Shown here in pieces: positions 42,521 through 52,040 of a stretch of DNA of 64,000 nt (its first letter is position 1; each line of letters begins with the position of its first letter). Source of the stretch: UM-FILTER-40-17 sp032251335. GTDB taxonomy: Bacteria; Bacteroidota; Bacteroidia; Flavobacteriales; Flavobacteriaceae. The stretch spans positions 95,682 through 159,681 of the forward strand of contig JAVVDW010000004.1 of NCBI GenBank assembly GCA_032251335.1, in the 5' to 3' direction. The position numbers were made by a program, and so were the translations under genes. The notes under the pieces are model-generated. The model was not told the DNA's origin. It did not search any database and saw nothing but the letters and a program-made list of their open reading frames with translations.

Positions 42521-43584
42521 GCTTCAGCTACTTTGTTTTGTAAAGGTATTCTTAAACGCACTTTAAACTTACTTTTTTTCTTAAAGATATCCAAAGTATA
42601 CCGATCTTGAAAGAGCAAGTCCAACCTCCGCCGCACATTGCTGATGCCGATGCCACTTCGCAAATCATGGGTTTCGGCTTCGCTTTCTACATAGGTGTTC
42701 ACAACAGAAAAATACAAGGTTTGGTTATTTTCATTTTTAAAAAAAATACTAATGTCTATTTCCCGCTGATGCCGCGCCCCGTGTTTGAAGCAGTTTTCTA
42801 TAAAGGGTAAAAATAGCAGCGGTGGCACGGTGACCTCTTCGATATCTCCTGAAATAAAAGAATCCGCTTTGACGCGTTCACCAAAACGAATGCGCTCCAG
42901 ATCTATGTAGTTTTGAATGTACTTAATTTCATCGAAAAGTTTGATGTTTGTGGTGCGAACATCGTACAAAACATATTGCATGATGTCTGATAACTTTAGC
43001 ACCAAATTTGGCGCAGCGTCAGATTTTTCCAAAGTCAAAGCGTAAAGACTATTGAGCATATTAAAATAGAAATGCGGCTGGATTTGGGATTTTAAAAAAT
43101 TGAGTTCGGTGTGTAATTGCATTTTGCTCAATCGGTCGTTTTTGCGTTTTTCATTAATCCAGTCGATAGAAATTTTAATTGCCGAGACAAAGGCAATTAC
43201 ATAAATTTCTCCGATGGCAACGGCCGCAAAGTGATATATACTGAGTGGATTTCTAATGCCGTTGGCTTCCGGCCATATTTCATGCGTCACAAAAAGATAA
43301 TTGAGCCCGACAATCCCGAAATAAACAACGACGAGTACCATAAAAAGTGCCAAAACAAATTGGAGGTATTTCTTGGTGAGCACAAATTTGGGAATCAGGT
43401 AAAAAACCGTGGTGTAACAGCTAAAAAGATGCATGGAAAATTCGACCAAATTCGACTTGAAAGCGTAGAGATAGTCGTCAAAAAAACTACCCCATCTAAA
43501 AACATTAAAAGTAAAATAGACCGTCCAGAAAATCACATGGTATCGCAGTGGAATCGGATTTTGTTTGGCAAATTGTCGGATCAT
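42517..43584 (-). CDS. LytS/YehU-type sensor histidine kinase
   Basis: A 355-residue membrane sensor with four hydrophobic helices in the first 155 residues and no periplasmic sensor domain of note. The H-box is LKSQIQPHFYFNMLNSLYAL with the phospho-acceptor His, and the ATP-binding domain has LPFIENCFKHGARH and GIGISNVRRRLDLLF. It partners the LytTR regulator, whose gene it overlaps (ATGA). Together with the symporter gene they form a three-gene operon. Signal unknown, possibly transport flux through the symporter. Confidence 0.92.
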   Translation of the reverse strand: MIRQFAKQNPIPLRYHVIFWTVYFTFNVFRWGSFFDDYLYAFKSNLVEFSMHLFSCYTTVFYLIPKFVLTKKYLQFVLALFMVLVVVYFGIVGLNYLFVTHEIWPEANGIRNPLSIYHFAAVAIGEIYVIAFVSAIKISIDWINEKRKNDRLSKMQLHTELNFLKSQIQPHFYFNMLNSLYALTLEKSDAAPNLVLKLSDIMQYVLYDVRTTNIKLFDEIKYIQNYIDLERIRFGERVKADSFISGDIEEVTVPPLLFLPFIENCFKHGARHQREIDISIFFKNENNQTLYFSVVNTYVESEAETHDLRSGIGISNVRRRLDLLFQDRYTLDIFKKKSKFKVRLRIPLQNKVAEA

Positions 43585-43760
43585 GGTCTGTTTGGTCTGC
43601 GATTAAGCGGTTGAAAATTAGTAATTATTTATCAGTTGCCTTTGTTTTTTACCAAAAGACGCTACTAAAAAATACAGCCTCGCCATGCTTTAGTAGAACA
43701 TTCCTACCTATTGGTGGCAAAAACAGCGTTGTTGGTCGGTCAAATAGCTGTTGATAAAAA

Positions 43761-44513
43761 CTACAAAATTGTAAGGCCTTGGTTTCGGTATGCTTGCAGT
43801 TTGGGTGTGTTCGGATCCATTTCTGTAACCAAAACATCCAAAGTATTGATGTCGCAAATTTTGTATCTATTGATGGTATTCAATTTTTCGCTAATCGTCA
43901 GCGACACAACTTTTTTAGATGCGGCGATCATCGCCTTTTTGAGCTGGGCAATTTCCCAATCTATCTCTGTGATGCCATTTAGGGGATCGAGATATCCGGT
44001 GCCGAGAAAGCAAATATCGGCCTTGATTTCGGATAATAGGTTGATGGCACTACCACCCGTAGAGAGTTGAGAATTTTTAGACAACTTACCTCCGATAAAA
44101 ATCACTTCATTTTTAGCCGGACTGTTGAGTAATTCGATAGCCATGGGCAGACTTGGGGTAAAGAAAGTGAGGTCAAGTTTTTGTGGCAGCAGTTTGGCCA
44201 ATTCCAAATTGGTGGTGCCTCCACTAATAAGCACCACATCGCCTTTTTTGAGAAGTGAGATGCCTTTCTGCGCAATAATGGCTTTGTTTTCGTAGGCGTA
44301 GATATGGCTTCGTTGCTCGTTGTAAATGTTGAAACCCATAGAAACCGCACCTCCGTGTACGCGTTTGATTTTTTTGGCCTCGTCCATTTCTTTGAGGTCG
44401 CGCCGAACCGTATCAATAGAGACTTGCAAAATATTGGCCAAATCGGAAAGCAACACCCGATTGTGGATGTGTATTTCGTTGAGAATAATCTCCTGTCTTA
44501 ATGACTTTTCCAA
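43761..44513 (-). CDS. DeoR-family transcriptional regulator
   Basis: A 250-residue regulator if started at TTG 44513 (MEKSLRQEIILNEIHIHNR). The helix-turn-helix is VLLSDLANILQVSIDTVRRD followed by KKIKRVHGGAV, and the sugar-phosphate-binding DeoRC domain has LISGGTTNLELAKLLP and FIGGKLSKNSQLSTGGSA. The upstream reading would include an unlikely Phe/Tyr-rich stretch and the promoter. TACATTTG lies 37 nt before the TTG. It is divergent from anmK, so it probably controls the MurNAc genes in response to a sugar phosphate; this is inference. Confidence 0.86.
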   Translation of the reverse strand: MEKSLRQEIILNEIHIHNRVLLSDLANILQVSIDTVRRDLKEMDEAKKIKRVHGGAVSMGFNIYNEQRSHIYAYENKAIIAQKGISLLKKGDVVLISGGTTNLELAKLLPQKLDLTFFTPSLPMAIELLNSPAKNEVIFIGGKLSKNSQLSTGGSAINLLSEIKADICFLGTGYLDPLNGITEIDWEIAQLKKAMIAASKKVVSLTISEKLNTINRYKICDINTLDVLVTEMDPNTPKLQAYRNQGLTIL

Positions 44514-44534
44514 GATTGAAAGTTTTGGTTGATA

Positions 44535-44548
44535 TGCAAAATGTTGCA
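44535..44548. promoter_or_regulatory. Candidate operator TGCAA-N4-TTGCA
   Basis: An inverted repeat just downstream of the DeoR -7 element. TTGCA half-sites recur at 44659-44663 and 44671-44675, the last being the -33 region of the anmK promoter. Confidence 0.4.
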
Positions 44549-44550
44549 AC

Positions 44551-44558
44551 CAAATGTA
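44551..44558 (-). promoter_or_regulatory. -7 promoter element (TACATTTG) for the DeoR gene
   Basis: Exact TAnnTTTG on the minus strand, 37 nt before TTG 44513. Confidence 0.55.
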
Positions 44559-44581
44559 GAAAAAAAAAGTTTTGTAGAAAA

Positions 44582-44593
44582 TTTTGCGCAAAA
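44582..44593. promoter_or_regulatory. 12-bp perfect palindrome TTTTGCGCAAAA
   Basis: It lies in the divergent region between the DeoR gene and anmK, 24 bp upstream of the DeoR -7 element, at its -33 region. Possible autoregulation site. Confidence 0.4.
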
Positions 44594-44670
44594 AATCAAC
44601 ATTAATTCCGATAAAAACAGCAAAATAAAAACAAAATCGATCAATATGCCATAAAAACTTGCACAATATC

Positions 44671-44700
44671 TTGCATCATAAAATTATTTTTATACATTTG
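44671..44700 (+). promoter_or_regulatory. anmK promoter with both -33 (TTG) and -7 (TACATTTG) elements
   Basis: TTGCA at 44671 and TACATTTG at 44693-44700 are spaced as in the Bacteroidota consensus. This is the best-formed promoter in the window; the leader would be about 55 nt. Confidence 0.65.
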
Positions 44701-44759
44701 AAAATCTTTACAAACTGTCTATGCTTCATTTTGGAAGGAACTAACTAAACAACTATACC

Positions 44760-45953
44760 ATGCACGCTGCGCTAAAAAAGTTGGCACAAACAGCCGAAAA
44801 ACCTTCTAGAAACATCATCGGACTGATGAGTGGCACTTCCCTAGATGGTTTAGACATAGCATTTTGTGAAATAAAATCGTTTGGTAAACAAACGCAGGTA
44901 GTCTTAAAACATTTTGAAACCGTTCCTTATGACGACCCGTTTAAAAATGCCGTCAGGGAAGTGTTTTCCAAAAAGAATATTGATCTGGAAAAACTATGTG
45001 TACTGCATCCATGGATAGGAGAAAAACATGCAGAAATGGTGCTTTCGTGCCTTAAAAAATGGCAAATAGCCACTGATGACGTTGATTTAATTGCCAGCCA
45101 CGGGCAAACGGTGTATCACGCGCCCAAGCGTTTGCACCAACACATTGATTTTCCCAATGCCACTTTGCAGATTGGCGACGGCGATCATTTGGCTGTAAAA
45201 ACAGGCATCACCACATTGAGCGATTTTCGTCAAAAACATTTGGCGGCCGGTGGCGAAGGCGCTCCTTTGGCAGCTTATGGCGATTATCTTATTTTCTCTG
45301 ACCCAAGTGTATCGCGTATTCTTATCAATATTGGCGGGATTGCCAATTTCACCTTTTTACCCAAAAATGCTAGTTTTCAAGATGTGTTTTGTACAGACAC
45401 CGGACCGGGAAACACGCTTATGGATGCCTACGTGCAAAAGCATGTTCCCAAGCTTTCCTGCGACAAAGACGCAGCTATCGCCGCTACGGGTAAGATTAAT
45501 CCGCTACTGTTGCAAGCCCTTAAAAAAAATCCATTTTTCAGACAGAATTTTCCTAAAACCATCGGTCCCGAACTCTTTAACCTTGCTTATTTGGAAAAGG
45601 CGCAGGCACAGTCCGGTACTTCCAAATTGCCAATAGCGGATGTGTTGGCAACACTTAATAGGTTTTCTGCCGAGACTTTGGCCGAGGCCATAGCGCAAAG
45701 CATGAACAATACAAATTTTGAGATGTATGTGAGTGGTGGCGGTATCTACAACCCATTACTATTAAAGCACCTAAAAGACATATTTGCAAAGAAAAACCTG
45801 TACACCACAGCTGCGTTAGGTATTCATCCGGACGCCAAGGAAGCGGTACTTTTTGCGGTTTTGGCTAATGAATGTGTTTGCAATCCAAACAGCCAAGTAA
45901 AAAGAGGCCACACGCCTGAGATACGCATGGGTAAAATTAGTTTTCCAACATAG
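44760..45953 (+). CDS. anmK: Anhydro-N-acetylmuramic acid kinase
   Basis: Cleaves and phosphorylates 1,6-anhydro-MurNAc to MurNAc-6-phosphate with ATP. The 397-residue protein has IIGLMSGTSLDGLDIAFCEI, LIASHGQTVYHAP, LQIGDGDHLAVKTGITTLSD, LINIGGIANFTFLP and FCTDTGPGNTLMDAYV, the AnmK signatures including the catalytic Asp. It is the first gene after a well-formed promoter divergent from the DeoR gene. With murQ in the same cluster it completes the route from anhydro-MurNAc to GlcNAc-6-phosphate. Confidence 0.95.
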   Translation: MHAALKKLAQTAEKPSRNIIGLMSGTSLDGLDIAFCEIKSFGKQTQVVLKHFETVPYDDPFKNAVREVFSKKNIDLEKLCVLHPWIGEKHAEMVLSCLKKWQIATDDVDLIASHGQTVYHAPKRLHQHIDFPNATLQIGDGDHLAVKTGITTLSDFRQKHLAAGGEGAPLAAYGDYLIFSDPSVSRILINIGGIANFTFLPKNASFQDVFCTDTGPGNTLMDAYVQKHVPKLSCDKDAAIAATGKINPLLLQALKKNPFFRQNFPKTIGPELFNLAYLEKAQAQSGTSKLPIADVLATLNRFSAETLAEAIAQSMNNTNFEMYVSGGGIYNPLLLKHLKDIFAKKNLYTTAALGIHPDAKEAVLFAVLANECVCNPNSQVKRGHTPEIRMGKISFPT

Positions 45954-45997
45954 TTCATCATTCTTAAAAATAATTTACTAACTCACAAACCATTCAA

Positions 45998-48973
45998 ATG
46001 AAGAAGAAAGATTCTATTTTCAAGTTTGCAACCGGGTCGTTTTTGATGTGCCTGATGCTACTGCTGACCGGGGCTGCTACGCATGCCCAACAGACCTACA
46101 CTTTCTCGGGCACTGTGACCGATGCGAGTGTGAACCAACCGATTATCGGGGCGACCATCATCATCGGGGGAACATCTATCGGAACCACTACCGATTTTGA
46201 CGGGAACTACAACGTCTCGGCTTCGCTTCAGCCCGGAAATTATAGGTTGGTATTTAGTTATCTGGGGTTTAGTTCGCAAACCATCAATGTGACACTCGGC
46301 AACGATACAAACATCCAAACCAACGTTTCGCTTTCACCCGATTTGATGAATTTGGACGAAGTGATTGTGACGGGAACCTCTGTTGGCACGAGTAGAAGAC
46401 AACTTGGAAATGCCATATCAACCATTAGCGCAAAAGCATTTGAAGATGGTGGCGCGACTGCCATAGACCAAGGTTTATCCGGAAAAATTGCAGGCGCTTT
46501 GGTGCAACAAAACTCCGGAGATCCGGCCGGTGGTATCAGCGTAAGGCTGAGAGGCCCCAGCACAATTGCAGGCAGTTCCGATCCTTTATATGTTATAGAT
46601 GGATTGATAGTGAGCAACTCCAGTACAGAGTTGGTTGACTTAGGCGGAAATACTCAAAACAGACTGGTTGACATCAATCCGAGTGATATTGACAGAATAG
46701 AAATTATCAAGGGTGCAGCCGCTGCAGCCATTTACGGTTCAAGAGCCAGTAATGGCGTTGTTCAAATTTTCACAAAGAGAGGAAAAAGCGGCAAACCGTC
46801 CTTTTCATTTACTTCAAACTTTAAAATTAATGAGTTGAGAGATGAAATGGAATACAACAAAGTACCCTTGGCTTGGGTTGATCCTTTTGACAGAAACAAC
46901 TTGGCCACAGTGCCAACGGAAAGGTTTAATCTTCAAGATGAAATTTTTGACACGGGTGTCGGTACAGAAAATTACCTGTCTGTATCGGGCGGTAACGAAA
47001 ATACGAAGTACTATGTGTCGGGATCTTTTCTCCACAATGAAGGCATCGTTAAAAACACAAACTTTCAGCGCTTCTCCTTCAATTCAAATATTGACCAAAA
47101 GTTGTATTCTTGGTTAAATCTGAGCATGGGATTGACCTATACGCAAAGTGAGAGTGAAGATATTCCAAATGGGGGGATCAATGCAGCAGACGGTGCCATA
47201 ACAGGATTTCTATTTAGTGACAACTCTATAAATCCGGCTCCGGATGCGTCGGGGGTTTTTCCTGTCACCTCTTTACTAGTGCCAAGAACCAATCCTGCGG
47301 AAGCCGTTGAGCGTTTCGAATTTCAGCAAAGAACCAACAGAACCATCACCAACATAGGTCTTATAGCTACACCATTTGATGGTTTTACAGCCAATTTTAG
47401 AGCCGGATTTGATTATTTTAATCAATCTGCCACAGGATTTATTCCTCCGGGAAACACTTCAACCCAACAAAATGGGTTTGCAACCCGGTCGGATGCAAAC
47501 AACTTTCAGTATAATACAGATTTAAACCTGAGTTATAAATTTGACATCACAGAAGATATAGAATCTACATCTGTACTTGGGGGCACTTGGCAATTTGAAC
47601 GTTTTGACAGAATTGGGCTTACTTCAGACAGATTGCCCCCGGGTGTAAAAGTAGCCTCGGGTGGTACCATCATCGGACAAATTGATTCCAGAAGCAAAAA
47701 AACATTTTGGGGTGGGTTTTTACAACAAACTTTTGGCTACAAAGACAAACTGTACATAACCGGTGCCATCAGGCTAGATGGGGCTTCCGTTTTTGGGGAA
47801 GATGAAAGAGAGCAATTTTACGGAAAAGCCAGCGGTTCTTATGTGGTTTCCGCAGAAGATTTCTGGAGCGAAACTTTTGGAAATGTCATCAATTCTTTCA
47901 AAGTAAGAGCCTCATGGGGACAAGCCGGAAACCTCACCGCTATTGGTGCATTTGATAGGTTTTTTAACTTCAATCCACTCTCCATTGGCGGGTCTAGCGC
48001 TGTCATCCCATCCTCACTTCTCGGAAACGAGGGCCTAAAACCTGAACGACAAGAAGAGTACGAATTTGGTGTTGATGCAGGTTTCTGGAACAATAGAATC
48101 GGAATCGAGTTTACTTATTACAAACAGAACGTGGACGACTTGCTTCTGCAAAGAGAATTGGCGCCATCGACAGGTTTTGCTACGCGATTTGAAAACGTGG
48201 GCGAGCTGGAAAACGAAGGTATCGAAATATTGTTGAGAGCCAATCCTATCAAAACTAAAGACTTTAATTGGAATCTGACAACGACTTATTCTCGCAACAA
48301 CAATACTGTGACTAAAGTAGCCGGAAACAACATCACGCTGCCGGGTAGCTTCTCTACCAGTTTCGTCATAGAGGGCCAGCCGCTTGGTGTTTTCTTCAGG
48401 TCTTTCTATGCGAGAGACGCCAATGGTGATATTGCTTTGGATGCCAATGGGTTTCCCGTAAGGGGCACAAATCCTGACGGCAGTACCTCCAAGGTCATTG
48501 GCGATCCCAATCCGGACTGGTTTGGTTCGTTGATTAACGAATTTACCTATAAAAACTTTGCGCTTAAAGTGCAGTTAGACGCTGTACAAGGATTTGATGT
48601 TTTCAACTGGAACAGACGTCTGCTGGACAATGTTATTTTTGGTGGTGGTGCCGGTGTGGGTGAAGAACTTTTGGGTAATAAACTGAAAGGTACCGGCTCT
48701 GTGCAAGCAAACATTTTTGAGGAATTTGTGGAAGACGGATCTTTTGTCAAATTGAGAGAATTATCTGTGAGCTATACTTTCCGACCTGAAAAATTGAGAC
48801 TTCAGAGCCTAAAGCTCAGTTTAGTGGGTAGAAATCTCATTTCATGGGATGATTATTCAGGTTTAGATCCTGAAATCAACACCACCGGACAAAGCAATGG
48901 CGTTCGCGGATTCGATTTTGCCGCAGTACCAATTCCCAGAACTTTCCAAATTGGTGTAAACGCTACATTTTAA
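45998..48973 (+). CDS. SusC/RagA-family TonB-dependent outer-membrane transporter
   Basis: A 991-residue protein. Signal peptide MCLMLLLTGAATHA; then a carboxypeptidase-like beta domain (about 32-110: FSGTVTDASVNQPIIGATII); the plug domain (about 125-240) with IDQGLSGKIAGALVQQNSGD, IRLRG-like VRLRGPSTIAGSSDPLYVID and IEIIKGAAAAAIYGSRASNG; and a long beta-barrel ending with RTFQIGVNATF. It forms the channel of a SusCD pair with the next gene. Set in the anmK-murQ locus, it probably imports a muramic-acid-containing saccharide or muropeptide; the substrate is inferred from context only. Confidence 0.95.
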   Translation: MKKKDSIFKFATGSFLMCLMLLLTGAATHAQQTYTFSGTVTDASVNQPIIGATIIIGGTSIGTTTDFDGNYNVSASLQPGNYRLVFSYLGFSSQTINVTLGNDTNIQTNVSLSPDLMNLDEVIVTGTSVGTSRRQLGNAISTISAKAFEDGGATAIDQGLSGKIAGALVQQNSGDPAGGISVRLRGPSTIAGSSDPLYVIDGLIVSNSSTELVDLGGNTQNRLVDINPSDIDRIEIIKGAAAAAIYGSRASNGVVQIFTKRGKSGKPSFSFTSNFKINELRDEMEYNKVPLAWVDPFDRNNLATVPTERFNLQDEIFDTGVGTENYLSVSGGNENTKYYVSGSFLHNEGIVKNTNFQRFSFNSNIDQKLYSWLNLSMGLTYTQSESEDIPNGGINAADGAITGFLFSDNSINPAPDASGVFPVTSLLVPRTNPAEAVERFEFQQRTNRTITNIGLIATPFDGFTANFRAGFDYFNQSATGFIPPGNTSTQQNGFATRSDANNFQYNTDLNLSYKFDITEDIESTSVLGGTWQFERFDRIGLTSDRLPPGVKVASGGTIIGQIDSRSKKTFWGGFLQQTFGYKDKLYITGAIRLDGASVFGEDEREQFYGKASGSYVVSAEDFWSETFGNVINSFKVRASWGQAGNLTAIGAFDRFFNFNPLSIGGSSAVIPSSLLGNEGLKPERQEEYEFGVDAGFWNNRIGIEFTYYKQNVDDLLLQRELAPSTGFATRFENVGELENEGIEILLRANPIKTKDFNWNLTTTYSRNNNTVTKVAGNNITLPGSFSTSFVIEGQPLGVFFRSFYARDANGDIALDANGFPVRGTNPDGSTSKVIGDPNPDWFGSLINEFTYKNFALKVQLDAVQGFDVFNWNRRLLDNVIFGGGAGVGEELLGNKLKGTGSVQANIFEEFVEDGSFVKLRELSVSYTFRPEKLRLQSLKLSLVGRNLISWDDYSGLDPEINTTGQSNGVRGFDFAAVPIPRTFQIGVNATF

Positions 48974-48991
48974 TTTAAAAAAAGTAACCTC

Positions 48992-49083
48992 ATGAAACAT
49001 CCATGTAAAAATTTTGCACACAGGAGCATGATTATTTAGGGTGTTCCATCTGATCACTTAAAATCAATAAATATAAACACATG
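48992..49083 (+). repeat. Leader-type hairpin repeat, copy A (between susC and susD)
   Basis: The core is 48992-49049: ATGAAACATCC ... GGGTGTTCCAT, with a U-G pair and one A-C mismatch in the stem. The AT-rich tail AATCAATAAATATAAACAC ends at the susD ATG (49081). Sequence identity with copy C continues into the first codons. Confidence 0.87.
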
Positions 49084-50427
49084 AAAAATATATTCATAAT
49101 TCAATTGAAGTATGTTGTCCTTTCGGGTATCATCATGCTATCGGCAAGTTCTTGCAACACAGAATTTGAAAACCCCAATTCGCCTACCAACCAACAAATC
49201 TTAAATTCTAGAGATGGTTTGTTTTCTCTAGCGGTTGGTATCAGACAACTCTATTCAACCTCTGGACTGAGATTTATCATAGAAACACCGGCCGTCACCA
49301 CTAGAGAAGGTGGCATAACCACCACTTTCCTCAACATGATTGAATTGGAAGAGGGCGGTACATCTATTCCAAATTTCAACACCAATACCCAGGGACTTTG
49401 GGTAACTTTGACGAGACTCATAGGCATGACTGAAGACCTGTCTGACGGCGCCGAAACTGTAGATTTGCAGGCTGGATCCATCAGCGGGTTGAAGGCTTAT
49501 GCCAATATTTTTAAGGCACTTAGCATCGGACACCTGGCTTTGAGTTTTGAGCAAGTGATCTTAGAAACAAGTCCAAATAATGACGCTGTGTTTGTTCCCA
49601 GACAGCAAGGTCTTTTAGAAGCCATACGGTTACTAGAAGAAGCAAAAACGTTGCTCGGCAGCACACCGCCATCCCCAGAATTTGAAAATGTTGTTTTGGG
49701 TGGAAATCTAGATTTAGTAAATATTGCCAATTTATTTTTAGCCAGATTCAATCTCTATGCTGGCAACTTTGAAGCGGCTATTAACAGTGCGAATCTCGTA
49801 TCGGAATCTTCGTTGTCTTTCTTCAACTACGACAACTTAAACCCCAATCCTATTTGGGCGCGCGTGATTCAGAACAATGTGCCCAATTTTAAACCACAAG
49901 ACAACTTTGGCTTGCCAACTTCTATTTTTACATTTGATACAAATGATGGCAGATTTGATTTTTACACATCAGCCTCGGCGGAAATTAATCCGAATGGATA
50001 TGCGATAGAAAATTTAGAGGGCTTTTTTCAAACTCAATCCACACCGATTCCAGTTTACATACCTGATGAAGCCAAACTTATTTTGGCAGAGGCTCATTTA
50101 AGAAAATCTTCACCGGATATCAATGCGGCAATAGCAGCCTTAGACGAAGTGCTGACCGACAATGACGACCCGCTCGGAATCAACGCCAATGTGGCTGCTT
50201 ACTCAGGGCCTTTGACCGTCAATGATGTCTTGCTGGAAATCTACAAAAACCGCCGTGCAGAACTTTTCCTAACAGGTAACAGTTTGGAAGACAGCAGAAG
50301 GTTCAACCGACCTCAACCCAATCCTACGCCAAGAACTTTTACGGATGAGCGCAACCGCAATTTCTATCCGTACGCCAATACGGAGCGAAACAATAACCCA
50401 AACACGCCCCCGGATCCGGCGATTTAA
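49081..50427 (+). CDS. SusD/RagB-family outer-membrane lipoprotein
   Basis: A 448-residue ligand-binding lipoprotein: signal VVLSGIIMLSASSC with the lipidated Cys near residue 25. TPR-like helices follow (about residues 130-280, for example LDLVNIANLFLARFNLYAGN), and the C-terminal part has IPVYIPDEAKLILAEAHLRK and LLEIYKNRRAELFLTGNSLE, which are common in SusD. It closes over the SusC channel. It is preceded by the hairpin leader module instead of a tight intergenic junction, which may change its expression relative to susC. Confidence 0.94.
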   Translation: MKNIFIIQLKYVVLSGIIMLSASSCNTEFENPNSPTNQQILNSRDGLFSLAVGIRQLYSTSGLRFIIETPAVTTREGGITTTFLNMIELEEGGTSIPNFNTNTQGLWVTLTRLIGMTEDLSDGAETVDLQAGSISGLKAYANIFKALSIGHLALSFEQVILETSPNNDAVFVPRQQGLLEAIRLLEEAKTLLGSTPPSPEFENVVLGGNLDLVNIANLFLARFNLYAGNFEAAINSANLVSESSLSFFNYDNLNPNPIWARVIQNNVPNFKPQDNFGLPTSIFTFDTNDGRFDFYTSASAEINPNGYAIENLEGFFQTQSTPIPVYIPDEAKLILAEAHLRKSSPDINAAIAALDEVLTDNDDPLGINANVAAYSGPLTVNDVLLEIYKNRRAELFLTGNSLEDSRRFNRPQPNPTPRTFTDERNRNFYPYANTERNNNPNTPPDPAI

Positions 50428-50463
50428 TGGCGGCTATTTTTTGATTTTTGTTGTATTTTTATT

Positions 50464-50492
50464 TCGAGGATGCCATAAAGCATCCTCGATTT
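50464..50492 (+). terminator. Hairpin after susD
   Basis: TCGAGGATGC and GCATCCTCGA form a perfect 10-bp stem with a 6-nt loop. Only TTT follows, so termination may be partial; a promoter element for the next gene lies just beyond. Confidence 0.6.
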
Positions 50493-50502
50493 AAAATATA
50501 AT

Positions 50503-50510
50503 TACATTTG
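50503..50510 (+). promoter_or_regulatory. -7 promoter element (TACATTTG) for the symporter-murQ unit
   Basis: Exact TAnnTTTG, 80 nt before the TTG start at 50591 and just after the hairpin; it suggests that symporter-murQ can be transcribed separately from anmK-susCD. Confidence 0.5.
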
Positions 50511-50590
50511 CATGCTTTCAATTTTCTGTTACTTTTCATTTTTTGACTTATTTTTAAAAGTTTTTTAAAGCGTCACAAAACCAGTCTATT

Positions 50591-52039
50591 TTGAATCCAA
50601 TATTAGTAATCACCGTTATTGCCTCCTATTTCATCACACTGATGGTGATTTCTCGTTTTACCAGTAGAAACTCCGGCGAAAATGCGTTTTTTGACGGCGA
50701 CCGAAAATCACCTTGGTTTTTGGTGGCTTTCGGGATGGTTGGTGCGGTCATTTCGGGTGTCACTTTTGTATCCATTCCCGGTTTGGTAGGCAACGATGCT
50801 TTCCACTACTTTCAGTTTGTGATGGGCAATATCGTGGGTTATTTGTTTATTGCTTTTGTGCTCGTGCCGCTTTATTATAAACTCAAGCTGGTCTCCATCT
50901 ACAGCTTTCTAGACAGCCGCTTTGGCGATACAACTTACAAAACAGGTTCTTTGTTTTTTACCGTTTCACAATCTTTTGGCGCGGCCTTGCGCTTACTGCT
51001 TGCCGTCAAAATTTTGCAATACGCCTTTTTTGATGCTTTTGAAATACCCATCTATGTCACAACAGTTATCGTATTGATTCTCATTTGGCTGTACACCCAC
51101 CAATCGGGTATAAAAACCATCGTTTGGACAGATACACTTCAGACCTTTTTCCTGCTCACAGCAGCTGTTATCGCTATTTTTACCATCAAAAATGCGCTGA
51201 ATCTGTCCGGCTCATCCTTAGTTTCTACCATTACTACGCACCCATATTTCAAAATTTTTGACTGGGACAGCCATGCAGGATCCAATTTTTTTAAACAGTT
51301 TATCTCCGGTGCGCTCATTGCCGTTGCCATGATGGGGCTCGATCAAAACATGATGCAGAAAACCCTCACTTGTCGCAACGTAAACGAAGCCCGTAAAAAT
51401 GTACTCACATTCAGTCTATTCTTGGCCTTTGCGCAATTTCTCTTTCTTTGCTTAGGGGTTTTACTCTATGTGTATGCAGAAACAAAAGGCATTTCACTCG
51501 TCAGTGAAAACGGCGTATTTTTAGATACCGACAAGTTGTTTCCCATGTTGTCTATGGAATATTTTGGCCTTTTGGCAGGCATCGCTTTTTTATTAGGTAT
51601 AGTAGCGGCTTCGTTTTCTAGCGCAGATTCTGCCCTGACCGCTCTTACTACTTCTTTTTGTTATGATTTTTTACGCATCGATCAGAAACCCAAAGAAGCA
51701 CGCAAACGAATCAAAAACAGGGTTTTGTTCGGATTTAATGTGGTGCTTTTTCTCATTGTCATGGGTTTTTCAGGTAGCCAAGGCGCCATTATTTCTCTAA
51801 TTTTTAAAGTGGCCGGTTATACTTACGGCCCTTTGTTGGGGCTTTATCTGCTGGGCATGTTCTCGCGGGTGCAACTCAAAGATAAATGGGTACCTTTTGT
51901 ATGTATTGCTGCAGCTGTTTCGACTTATATACTCAATGAATACGCCATCTATACTTTTAATTTTGATTTTGGTTTTATGAATATTTTTGTCAATGCGCTT
52001 TTAACCGTTTTAGGTTTACTGATGCTAAAAAAGAATTAA
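50591..52039 (+). CDS. Sodium:solute symporter (SSS family) in the anmK-murQ locus
   Basis: A 482-residue inner-membrane transporter with about 13 hydrophobic helices. FFDGDRKSPWFLVAFGMVGA and ISGVTFVSIPGLVGNDAFHY near the start, SFGAALRLLLAVKILQY, LDQNMMQKTLTCRNVNEARK and ASFSSADSALTALTTSFCYD are SSS landmarks, the last at the sodium site. The start is TTG at 50591 (MNPILVITVIAS), matching the usual N-terminus of this subgroup. Its place next to murQ suggests import of MurNAc or anhydro-MurNAc; this is inference. Confidence 0.92.
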   Translation: MNPILVITVIASYFITLMVISRFTSRNSGENAFFDGDRKSPWFLVAFGMVGAVISGVTFVSIPGLVGNDAFHYFQFVMGNIVGYLFIAFVLVPLYYKLKLVSIYSFLDSRFGDTTYKTGSLFFTVSQSFGAALRLLLAVKILQYAFFDAFEIPIYVTTVIVLILIWLYTHQSGIKTIVWTDTLQTFFLLTAAVIAIFTIKNALNLSGSSLVSTITTHPYFKIFDWDSHAGSNFFKQFISGALIAVAMMGLDQNMMQKTLTCRNVNEARKNVLTFSLFLAFAQFLFLCLGVLLYVYAETKGISLVSENGVFLDTDKLFPMLSMEYFGLLAGIAFLLGIVAASFSSADSALTALTTSFCYDFLRIDQKPKEARKRIKNRVLFGFNVVLFLIVMGFSGSQGAIISLIFKVAGYTYGPLLGLYLLGMFSRVQLKDKWVPFVCIAAAVSTYILNEYAIYTFNFDFGFMNIFVNALLTVLGLLMLKKN

Positions 52040-52040
52040 C

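Noticed and set aside
44514..44666. Longer N-terminus for the DeoR regulator
   Set aside because: The extra 51 residues are Phe/Tyr-rich, unlike the family, and cover the promoter element at 44551-44558.
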